Of a stretch of 64,000 nucleotides of DNA, positions 54,737-64,000 are shown one piece after another (within the stretch, counting starts at the first letter, position 1; each line of letters opens with the position of its first letter). The notes beneath the pieces were generated by a model. That model saw nothing but the letters and a program-made list of their open reading frames with translations, was not told the DNA's origin and searched no databases. Position numbers and translations under genes: made by a program. Source of the stretch: Dactylorhiza incarnata (lineage: Eukaryota > Streptophyta > Magnoliopsida > Asparagales > Orchidaceae); assembly GCA_033032865.1 (NCBI GenBank), contig JAWHQI010000060.1:11426001-11490000 (forward strand), written 5' to 3'.

Positions 54737-54941
54737 CAAGAACCAGCGAACAACAACGATCTTCATCAAGTGTTCTCCAAGTTTCAGTCAAGCAACATCA
54801 GCTGATAAGAAGTGTTCCAAATTGAAGAAGGGATTGAAGAGAAATCTGTGTTGTCCAAGATATCATCAAAAGCATTCTCTTCAAGTCCAAGAAGCCGATC
54901 TTCATCAGGCTAGAGATCTTTTTCTCATCTTTCTCGGTAGG

Positions 54942-55165
54942 GCTTGAGGGCTTGAGATTGTAGGGCTTGAGGGCCTGAGATTGTAGGGCTTGAGGGCCTG
55001 AGTTTGTAGGGCTTGTGGGCCTGAGTTTGTAGGGCTTGAGGGCCTGAGATTGTAGGGCTTGAGGGCCTGAGATTGTAGGGCTTGAGGGTCTGAGTTGTGT
55101 AAGGCTTGACGTCCTGAGTTGTAAGGCTTGAGGGCCTGAGATTGTAGGGCTTGCGGACCTAAGTT
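54942..55165 (+). repeat. Minisatellite of 23-24 bp units
   Basis: About ten copies of a unit with core GTAGGGCTTGAGGGCCTGAG, inside the copia-like solo LTR. Confidence 0.92.
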
Positions 55166-58100
55166 TTTTGGCGGATTTTGCCAACCCTAGCATACTGCTA
55201 GAAAGGCGCAGAGGGACAGTGGACTACTCAAGGCACCATGTCTTGATGAACCACTATATATCTGGTGTTCTTGTGTGATGTGTTTCTGTGGGTTGTTGTT
55301 GTGTTGTGATATAGTTATTTGGTTCTTCTGCTTAAGTTTCAAAAAAAGCCAAATCACCTATCCCCCCCCCCCCCCCTCTAGGTGATAGTTCCATAACTAA
55401 CACATACCATTATTTTCATCAATGCCAACTGCACACAATAAAACTCCACCATTTGAGGTCTTCAGATGAGTTCCATTATGACCAATAACCGGTCGGCACC
55501 CGACAATGAAACCCCTTTTTAAAGCTCCCCGTCAATGAAAATACATGCATGGTTGGCTGAAACACTTTTACATTGGACTTTTATTGTTGTGTTTGAATTG
55601 GTTTGATGGATTTTCTCACAATAGTCACAAATACTAGCATACTACTTCAACTCTGAACCATGAATTAACTTGTTTGCATGTTTTTTTAGCTCTGTACATT
55701 TTCCAAATGGAGAGGGATGCTTTATTTTCTATTTGCATCATCACTTGCATAGATGTAACTAACCACTTCAGGTTACTACGTAGATGATGCTGATATTTTT
55801 TTGCAAGAAAATTGGAAGTGCAATGTTTAGAGCTTGAGGCCTTATAACAAGAATGTTCTCCTTTTACGGTCTTTATTTGAAAAGATGTCATTTATAGATA
55901 TAAAAGATGTGTACATTACCCATCCACATTCACAAGAAACTTGTATCTTATCACTACTATTCTTTGTAAATTTAATAGGCTTTCCTTGAATGTCTGAGTA
56001 AGAACGAACAACATCTCTAAAATCTTCAGCCATATTGAAGCACATGTCAACCTCAAACTCAAAATTATATTCATTGACATTACCTTGATATATCTGATAT
56101 CGTGATGATTTGTCTTTATTTGGATTAGATGTGGAAGGAATTTAGTTTTTATTGTGCTCTATAATCTGATTGTGCTCACTTGTAATTCTTTTATTTCCCT
56201 CATTAAGTCTTACTCATTCAATGACATCATCAACATATTCATCATAATCCAAATCATCAATGTCAAAATCACCATCTTTAAAGTCATCGCTAAAAGTGGA
56301 GTCATTTTCATCGGTATCCTCTTCGTTGTTAATTGAATCGCTCTCATCTTGAACTTATAATATTGACTCTCTATATTCGCGGTGAACCTTACTAGTTGCT
56401 TCATAAACAACGGAGTCAAACTGATCTTCAATACTTTCAACATATAGATATATCCACTACCCTTTCTGGATTGATAAATCTTATCAGATTTTCTACACCA
56501 TCATCATTTTCAATCAGAATCGCATTAGTGCAATCATTAGTTTCGGCAATACAACGAAAAAATCTAACCCACCCCATATGACCAACTACTTCAGCCATAT
56601 CACACAAATCTTTCAGCATTAAGTAGTTGCAATCACAGAAATCAAAGTGACTAACTACATCAGGTCTATAGCAAAGTCTAGCAGAGTCAATAAACATCTC
56701 AGAATGATGCAATTTGATTGTAAACATGGATACTTCAAATAAAGAATAAGAACACCCTGATCTTGAATCATTTGGCTTCAACATCCAAACCATGCTTTAT
56801 CATGCCAAAAAAATTTAATACAAACAATTACTTAATATTATTTAACAAGGGCTAGATCACCTGGAAAAGCATTCACAAGTAGAAACGATTGTATACCTTC
56901 CCGAAAGATCACTGCTTCTTCGAATGTCCCTGGAATGGATGCTGGAAATGCAAGGGAGTTCGCCAGAGGAGTAGCTGGAAATAAAATCACAAACCAAAAA
57001 AAATGAGAATCGCTTGGAAATGCAGGGAATCACGGGAGAAATCGTTGCAAAAAATTTTGAACCATGAATGGATCTGGTACCTTCTTCAGCGCTAGGAGGA
57101 GGAGTCGACAGCTGTGGGAAATGCAAATGAGTTTGCCGGAGTAGCTCGAAACAAAATCACAAACCCCAATTGCAAGGGAGTTCGCCGGAAGATCCATGTC
57201 AACAAAATTGGCAGCATTTGCGGAAACAAAATCAGCAACATCCCTGTAAATAAAGAAGGCTAATTACGATCTCGTACCTTCTTCGGCGCTCGGCGGAGGA
57301 GTCGACGGCGAGAAAAGCAAGGGAGTTCGCCGAAAGAGTCGCCTGGGAACTCTATTGTGGAGGAATGACTGCTAGGCTTCGGTACTCGTTGAAGGAATCA
57401 ACGCCACCTGGGGTCGCTGGAAGTATGGAGTCGTGCGTGATCTTAGGTGTGGGAGGAAAGTGCGAATGAGGAAAGTCCGAATGGGGTCGCTGGAAGCCGG
57501 TTGTGATGTTTTAAGGTTTTAGAAATTTCAATACCTAAAATACCCCGAATCATTTATTTTGTTTGTTTTTCTAAATAAAAAATATCAGAATTCAAACATC
57601 AGAGTGCAAAATGCTTTTATTAGGTGTTTTGAGGGTGCAAAGTGCCAAATTCTAAATCATAGGGTGCAAAGTGCCAAAATCCTGTATTTGAAGGATGCTA
57701 AGAGCCAAAAGTTCGTTTATTAAGTGAAAAATATGTGTTTATTTTTGAAGTAGCTGGTCAACTGCTTATGTTCTAACCTAAATTGTTCTAACCAAGTTTG
57801 ACTAATGTATCACTTGACACAAGTACGAGAATACATGATATTTTTTTATGGAGCAGCACAATATTGTTTTTAATAAGCACACTCGATTCTGCAGTGCATT
57901 TTTTGGCATCTCGAATAAAATTGAACCGAAGGATGTTATGTACATGATTAGCCTGTGGCGGTGACGCGAGTACCCGCGCGCGGCGATGCGTGCGCGAGTG
58001 CGGTGTTTGACGGGCTTTCGCCTGGGCCCGTGCGCATCGTCATGCACGCGCTGCTGGGCGGTTTTAGGACCCTCGAGTGAGCGTGGCTCGTGCGCGCGGC

Positions 58101-58267
58101 TCACTCGGCCGGTTTGACTTGCTTGAGTGTTTTGGTCGAATTCTAAACCGTCTCGACTCGGATAACTTTAGGTGGAACCTCATCACCCCTAGTTTATTTT
58201 TTATTTATTACCCGGTTTGTGCCTTTGGGTGTATTTAATTTCATTTTAAATTATTCACTTAAATTAA

Positions 58268-60311
58268 GGGAATTTATATAGGCAGCCCGTGTTTGGCTAT
58301 TGGCAGCCCGAAGATAATAGCAGCCCGACAAAGCGCTATTTGCAGCCCAGTTTTCACGAACGCTATTGGCAGCCCACAAAAAAATTTATTAAACATGTTT
58401 GTAGTCCATTGTCCTTATACAAAATAAGTAGTCCATCAATAAGAGTAGTACTACAACCCAAAATAAGCAGTCTATTACACCAAAATAATTAAACAGTCCA
58501 TTAACCCAAAAAAGTAACCATTAAAAATAAGCAGTCCATTGTTCTTATACAAGCACAAAAAATGGGAATATATATATACTCCTTAGTCTCACCCACAAAA
58601 TGTACCTGCCTGCACAATAAAAGTACACACATTATTGTAAGTAATAATTTTTAAAGAATCTAAAACGGATAAATAAGTTTTGTTAAAGAACTCACCCTAT
58701 TGCGCACACTTGTACTAATGCTCATGTAACTCCAAATGCCACAAAATTTCCATCTATCTGTACATGTAGAATAATTTATAATTATGCTGCAGCAAATTAT
58801 GTAGCAAATCAATATTTAAAAAGTAAGCATGCATTCATACCATGTTAATCTTATAAGCGCGTTATGAACGGTATGTCCCATGTTTCTGCCACCTTTGTAC
58901 GATAGGTTGCCCAAAGAGGGAATACCCGCGGTAGTTGACATTCTTCATCCAATTGCAATTTTATGTAATGATTTCCATTTATAAAACCAATGCAAACAAG
59001 TTTTCGAGTCTCAGGAGGAGCTGTATGTAGCGGCAGGAAAGTAAATGATTGCTCGTATGAGACATGCACAAGTTGAATGTTGTAGTGGCATTCTGTAACG
59101 GTTGGTCTTGTACGTGCAGTCAATCAAGAACGTATTAGGAAACAAATTACTTAATTTTACCGCAGTTGGATGGGCAAAATAAACACTCTCTAAGTGATTA
59201 GTGATTCCATTAACTTCATTATAACTAGTGTAACCAGCTTCACTAATACACTTATATAAATATTGAATAGGAGTATTGCCAGCTAATTCTTGTCTATATA
59301 TCTTGGCCTTCTCATTGTAAATAGCTCTCATTGATGTGCTGTTCATTGGGTTTCTACTCTTCAATGCTGACAAAATCTTTCTCGGTTTCACCCCTGCATT
59401 ATACATATCTTCAACAATTGCTGCCTCACTTTGATCTAACCTCCCAGCATACGCATGTCCTTTGCCAACATTTCTGACCCAATCAACCATTTCCTCCTTG
59501 CTACAAAAGGTCCTATTTGTCATGAAATGTTCTCCAACATTGACTGAAATTTCTTCGGAGGAATCTCCATAAGTCAACAATTTTATCGATCCCTCGGAAC
59601 TCATTTCAATCTAAAATCCATTTCAAACCATGAAAAAAATTCAGTTTTTCATCATTTAGACCCAAAACCATTTCAAACCATGAAAAAAATTCAATTTATA
59701 CATCATTTTGACCCCAAGAAAATAAAGTTTTTCATCATTTTGACACCTAAAATTTCAGTTTTTCATCATTTTGACCCAAATAATTTCAGTTTTTCATCAT
59801 TTTGACTCAAAAAAATTCATTTCTTCAACATTCGGGCCTCCACATAAAAGCATGAAAAAAAGCAACGGCAAACCCACATTTTACTGTGAAAAAAAAAGAG
59901 GAAGATGAACAACCCAAAAACACATCCATTCTCTATCCATAGCCTAAGGAAGTTGAGAAATATAATTTAGGAGAAAAAAAAAATCAAAATGAGGAGATAT
60001 TATACCAGATTTAGGGTTTCTCTTGAGGAGAACGGACGACCAACTGCGAAATGGGGACCGATGGACGGCCCAGAGGAGTTCGCCGGCCTCCTACCCTTCT
60101 TCTCCGGCGGTTTCCGGCGGCCGGCGTGGGGGAGTCGCGACTTCCGAAGAAGCTAGGGCTGCTGTGCGACGTCGGCGAGAAAGAAATCGGGAGGGAGGCG
60201 GAACTGAAAACTAGGGCTGCTATTAGAGGGGTTTTGAGCGTATTTTAATTGTTTTTTTCCGGGTTTTTTGGGCTGTCAATAGCCAAATACGGGCTGCCTA
60301 TATAAATTCCC
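58268..60311 (-). mobile_element. MULE 2, internal-deletion derivative
   Basis: GGGAATTTATATAGGCAGCC at 58268 is inverted as GGCTGCCTATATAAATTCCC ending at 60311. The inverted region is at least 45 bp. The duplication TAAATTAA (58260-58267 and 60312-60319) is eight bases. It carries a shortened transposase/OTU gene on the - strand. Subterminal GGCAGCCC motifs are repeated at both ends. Confidence 0.85.
58851..59604 (-). pseudogene. MULE 2 transposase N-terminus joined to an OTU-like C-terminus
   Basis: The frame 59604-59011 starts MSSEGSIKLLTYGDSSEE and contains FCSKEEMVDWVRNVGKG, VKPRKILSALKSRNP and HPTAVKLSNLFPNTFLIDCT. This is the first third of a plant MULE transposase, reaching the first catalytic Asp (IDCTYKTNRYRMP). 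It then changes frame. The second frame (59123-58851) includes QSFTFLPLHTAPP and CIGFINGNHYIKLQL, which resembles the end of an OTU-type cysteine protease domain with its His in GNHY. OTU domains are known at the C-terminus of some plant MULE proteins. About two thirds of the gene is missing between the two parts. Confidence 0.72.
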
Positions 60312-60586
60312 TAAATTAATTAGATAGCAAAAATTTAGGGGGGCTGCTAGAATAAAAAAAAGTTGATCTAGTTATCAATATTTTGTCACATAGATAAAAG
60401 AAATTGACATTTAAATTATAAAAAATGGCTGAAATGGATTTTGGGACCTAAATCTAAAGGTAATAAACTTTATGAACTAATTTTTTAAAGAAAAAAGATT
60501 GTCAACTGATTTCTTAAAGTATAAGACTTTAAGAACTGAAAGTATAAGGCTTTAAGAATTGAAATCCCAATTTTGTCAAATATTTA

Positions 60587-61146
60587 TAATGCAATGTGCA
60601 AAGCCCTCTTGGATAGGATATTCAATCAAATATATTGATGGAGTTTTGGTTGGACGGTCATTCCACCCAAACAAACATTTCGCTAGTAAGAAACCTCCAA
60701 TGTGTGCCCATTAGCACCTTCGTACGCCGCACTCATGCGCTCCCGGGCATTCTCACACGCTCCGCTCTCTAGTGCATGCGCCCCCCCCCCCCCCCCCCCC
60801 CCACCCCACCCACTCTCTAAAACACATAATGTGATTAACTCTCAAGAACGCGCCCCAAGAGCTACTTTATAGAACGCACGTCGCGCTACTCTCTAAAACG
60901 CATCATTGTGCACCTCTCGCCAAGATGCAACCTCGCATGTAGCTCCTCGAAGTGTCTCCCCAACACGGGCAACAAACGAACGGCTTTTTGCTAACATTAT
61001 TAAATGAGCGGTGATCTATCACCCTCACTAAAATAGTCTGTGTATTCTAAAAATATTTCTAGTGGATTTCGCTTAAATAGGGTTAGACCTCGTTATTTTT
61101 TGGGGGGTTTTAGACTATAATTTAATTGTGTGGTCATTCAATTAAC
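60587..61146. other. No gene seen
   Basis: Contains a poly-C tract (60780-60802) and short repeats of ACGC/CTCTAAAACGCA. Confidence 0.45.
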
Positions 61147-61623
61147 TAGTCGTGTCCAAAAGGCGCCTGCTAGGCCCAAACATTCTCTCCCCAGGCCTTG
61201 TCTCGGGGCTGGCTTTTGTCGGGGTCAGGCCCATTCCCCCCTTAAAAAGGGGACCTGATAAGGCCTTACAGGCCGGGCCAGGCCTATACCTAGCCCGACA
61301 TATAATAATTAATTAGTTTTTAATTAATATTTAAATAATATTTTTTATTAAAAAAATATAAATTCAGCCTCACGAGCAGGATTTACTTGGAAATCCCGCC
61401 TCCAGGTGGGATTTAGATGGTTGGTGCCTTGCCTGGGCGTCAGGCCTGCTCTAGGCCCAGGCCAGGCTTGGCGCCCATGCCTACCCTGGTCCTGGCCTAG
61501 GCCGGCCACCAGGCAGGCTATGCTTTGAGAATAAAAGGGTGCCTTGTAGGCCCCGTAGGGCTGGCATGGGCCTGGGCCTTCGCGGGCTTTTCCAGGCCTG
61601 ACCCAGGCTTTTTGGACACCCTG
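61147..61623. mobile_element. Short hAT-like element
   Basis: The left end TAGTCGTGTCCAAAAGGC and the inverted right end CAGGGTGTCCAAAAAGCC match at most positions. The flanks CAATTAAC and GAATTGAC suggest a degraded eight-base duplication. The interior is dense in AGGCC/GGCCT palindromes around an AT-rich centre. It encodes no protein. Confidence 0.55.
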
Positions 61624-61668
61624 TGAATTGACTCTCGATTTAAAACGAATATAATCTATCGTCCAAAG

Positions 61669-62427
61669 CAGGGGCGAACCAATAAAAGGCACACCCGGGC
61701 ACGTGCCCGGGCCGAAATTTTTGCGTAACCGCACTGTTGGCCGATTCCCGGTCAAATTGTTTTGGCGAAATGTTTTTTCCGCTCTTCTTGCGATTTCCCG
61801 TAACCTAACCTCAATGTTTTTCCTGGAGCCCTAATCCTCTCCTTGCAATTTCACGCGAGCTTGCGGCCTGCGGAGTTCCGACGGCGATTCGTTCTCAAAG
61901 CAAAGAACTTTCCGCAAGCTCCTTTGATGACGACGAGGGCAGGCCGCCGGGCGCCGACAATTATTTCTTTGTCTTCATCCAACCGATCAATTTGTTAGAT
62001 TTTATAAGAAAAAATTGATTCGTCTAACACAACTTTATCCATATGATTTTGATCCAATAGATTTGCAGTTACTTGAAGGTCAGCTTGACATGTAGATTCT
62101 TGATATGCGATCAAGTAACACATTTTCTCACGTCGAATGGCTTAGTGGACTTGTTCAAAAATTTGTGGAGCTAAAGAAACATAATCATTTTCAGTTGGTT
62201 TATCGATTTCTGAAGTTAGTATGTCTATTACCTGTTGCAATTGCTACAGTGAGAGGATGTTCTCAGCAATGAAGATAATAAAGACTCGTTTGCGGAATAG
62301 AATTAGAGATGAGTGGATGAACGATTGCTTAATTGCTTATATCAAGAAGGATATTGTGAAAAATATTAGCAATGAGACTATCATCTCACGTTTTCAAAAT
62401 ATGGGGCCACGAAAAGTTGTTTGGTAA
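61669..62427 (+). pseudogene. hAT element remnant with transposase dimerisation end
   Basis: CAGGGGCGAACC at 61669 looks like a hAT terminus, followed by the 18-bp palindrome CCCGGGCACGTGCCCGGG (61694-61711). From about 62160 the translation shows FQLVYRFLKLVCLLPVA. After a frame change near 62245 it shows RMFSAMKIIKTRLRNRI, DEWMNDCLIAYI and a stop at 62425-62427. This is the C-terminal dimerisation region of plant hAT transposases of the zinc-finger MYM-like group. The catalytic part is missing, and I see no right terminus. Confidence 0.7.
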
Positions 62428-63085
62428 TGATATGTATTTTGATTATTAATATTGTTCTATGCTTTAAGTAACTGATACCATTTTAGTTAATCATTACTAA
62501 TGAAAAATAGTATTAATTTATCCATCCATAACAAATATGGAATATTAATTTATCTTGTGATGTCATTATTATTGTTGCCATTATATTTTAATAAATATAT
62601 TTGTGCGATTTAAATTATTTGTTATAATTAAATTATATTACAATATAAGATTTATAATAATTATTAGTTTAATATAAAATGAATGCAACTTCAATTATTA
62701 TTATTATTATTAGATTATATTGAATAATTATTGTTATTTTAGTAAATATTGCATGTATCTTAAATTATTATTGTTGTTATTATTATTATTATTAAACTAC
62801 AATGCATTATTATTATTACTATTGTCGTTAGTATATTTGATAGATATTTTTCTGCAACTTAAATTTTAATAAAATTCTATTTGCAAACAAATTATGTAAA
62901 TTTTACTTTTTGAGAATGAACTAGCTGAACAATCAATTTCAATTTTTATGACTGAATTCCATCCTTTTATCCAAACAAATGAATTGTAATTCTCCAATTT
63001 CATTTCTTTTGATTAGAACGGGTTCCATGAGAATCAATTTGATTAAAACACTAACTAGCTCCGTGAAAATGAATATTTTAACTAA
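62428..63085. other. AT-rich, no gene
   Basis: Dominated by ATT repeats (62695-62825). Confidence 0.6.
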
Positions 63086-64000
63086 CACTACAAGGTATAG
63101 TCTATACGACGATGTTTTTTTTGTGACGTTTTTGAAAGCGTCGCTGTTAGTTTTATATTTAGCGACGGATTTTTTTCATAAACGTCGTTAATGCAAAAAA
63201 ATAGCATTTGCTACGTTTTTTAGGGAAAATGTCACCATACGTGTTGAGCTCTTGTGACGATTATTTTTAAAACGTCACTAAAGTAATGTTTTTATTGTGA
63301 CGTTTTTGAAAACGTCGTCGTTCATTTACATTTAGCGACAATTTTTTTTAAAACGTCGCCAATATAAAAATTTAGCATTAGCCACGCTTTGCATGAAAAC
63401 ACGTCAGCATACATGTTTATCTTTCGCGACGATTTTTTCTTAAAAACGTCATCAAAACATATGATTTTCTGTCAAATTTTGTTATCAAACATTTCAGAAG
63501 ATCTTTTGTTAAAAGGGATATAAGTGATATTGTTATCATTTATCAAATGATTGAACATGAATCATGTCATGTACTTAGTGAGCATGATGCATGAAATACA
63601 TCATGAAGTACGTATACGACGCACATTATGCATGTTTAAGTTGATGATATATATCAGCCTTATCTATATGCACACACCCATAACCATACACTTGGTTATG
63701 TGCGTACTCCAATGCTATGGGTAGTTTGTATGCACACGGTCACCCATAATTATTCGCTTGGGGCTATGCGCACCCCATGATGGCCGGATATTTTGCTATG
63801 CGCACATAACTATATGAAAGTACTATTAGTCTGTATTGAGGGGTTTGGGCAATCTCCCACCTTTTTTATTAATAAAATAATGAATATTTAACACACTTCT
63901 CTTTGCTATTGAATATTTTATTTATTTGTGTTCGAATGTTTAAAATTAAATTAAAATAAAAAGTAAATGTTTAGTGGAATTTTGATTAGTATTTAGATTA
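63086..64000 (+). mobile_element. One end of a CACTA (En/Spm) element
   Basis: CACTACAAGG at 63086 follows TAA, a possible three-base duplication. It is followed by dense subterminal repeats of GCGACG(A/T)TTTTT and AAAACGTCGC in both orientations (63100-63460). This is the usual structure of a CACTA terminus. The other end is not in the window. Past 63480 no coding sequence is seen; 63650-63800 has repeated CTATG...GCGCAC motifs. Confidence 0.6.

Larger units (their letters stand above)
53044..55402 (+). mobile_element. Solo LTR (probably Ty1/copia) in MULE 1
   Basis: TGTTGGGAACC...CATAACTAACA with a perfect duplication CATAC (53039-53043 and 55403-55407). Without the nested Tat LTR it is about 1.2 kb. 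It has a TATA-like TTATAAAATGG near 53498. The copia assignment rests on the end sequences and general look only. No internal coding region remains. Confidence 0.75.
52425..56793 (-). pseudogene. MULE 1 transposase (MuDR type), broken
   Basis: Read on the - strand, the N-terminal domain at 56793-56437 includes MFTIKLHHSEMFIDS and FDFCDCNYLMLKDL. An acidic linker follows (56440-56210). The MuDR DNA-binding domain at 56045-55640 has FNMAEDFRDVVRSYSDIQG and FLAKKYQHHLRSN. The start of the MULE catalytic domain at about 55600-55410 contains GCRPVIGHNGTHLK, with Asn where the first catalytic Asp is usual. The solo LTR inserted at 53044-55402 splits the gene. The rest resumes at 53038-52425 and ends with LLNNLCESFNNIIRKARDK. 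Several stops and frame changes make it non-functional. Confidence 0.8.
52366..57714 (-). mobile_element. MULE 1
   Basis: The terminal GAACTTTTGGC (52366) is perfectly inverted as GCCAAAAGTTC (ending 57714). Longer inverted similarity runs over about 100 bp with TTTGCACCCT repeats. A perfect ten-base duplication GTTTATTAAG flanks it (52356-52365 and 57715-57724). It carries a broken transposase gene on the - strand and a solo LTR insertion (53044-55402). Confidence 0.9.
52091..60577. mobile_element. Outer MULE (MULE 3) enclosing two other MULEs
   Basis: Inverted ends of about 185 bp start GGCAAAATAGGGATTTCAG at 52091 and, read inverted, GACAAAATTGGGATTTCA at 60577. They are flanked by a perfect nine-base duplication AAATATTTA (52082-52090 and 60578-60586). 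After removing MULE 1 and MULE 2 only about 1.06 kb is left, with no transposase, so it is non-autonomous. It includes a GC-rich patch (57950-58140) unlike the rest. Confidence 0.82.

Overview
The window is nuclear DNA of a flowering plant. It is dominated by plant transposable element families: Ty3/gypsy chromoviruses, a Tat-clade Ty3/gypsy element with a second RNase H, Mutator-like elements (MULEs), hAT, PIF/Harbinger-like and CACTA ends, and a LINE 3' end. The one host gene I recognise is LSM5, with short plant-type exons. The species cannot be named from the sequence. Nothing bacterial (operons, CRISPR, prophage) is present.

Layout. 183-651: 3' remnant of a LINE. 2592-20666: a Ty3/gypsy element that keeps only gag and the end of integrase. 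Its 3' LTR is split by a complete Tat-clade element (8068-20461, 5-bp duplication GATTC). The Tat element carries gag, protease, RT, two RNase H domains and integrase on the + strand. On the - strand it carries two spliced genes, each with its own TATA box. About 22240-27956: a decayed chromovirus broken by a hAT element (23527-26870), which itself holds a second hAT (24210-26159). 29511-34957: a young, once-frameshifted chromovirus. 35379-36338: a 0.48-kb tandem duplication.

38590-51519 (- strand): three exons of LSM5. Intron 2 is 12.6 kb long and contains a Harbinger-like element, a very young chromovirus with an unbroken 1,697-codon gag-pol frame (39924-45579), and a solo LTR (46763-48035). 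A 178-bp Mutator-type MITE sits just upstream of LSM5. 52091-60577: a stack of three MULEs. The outer one contains MULE 1 (52366-57714), whose transposase gene is broken by a solo LTR that itself contains a Tat solo LTR, and MULE 2 (58268-60311), an internal-deletion derivative. 61147-62427: hAT pieces. 63086 to the window end: one end of a CACTA element.

How it works together. Each chromovirus encodes gag, protease, RT, RNase H, integrase and a chromodomain in one frame that ends inside the 3' LTR. By sequence alone, only the element at 39924 could still make all its own proteins. The Tat polyprotein is broken by stops and frame changes, yet its two antisense genes keep consistent splice sites and reading frames. 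Target-site duplications give the order of insertion at almost every nest. All statements come from reading the sequence; no database search was run.
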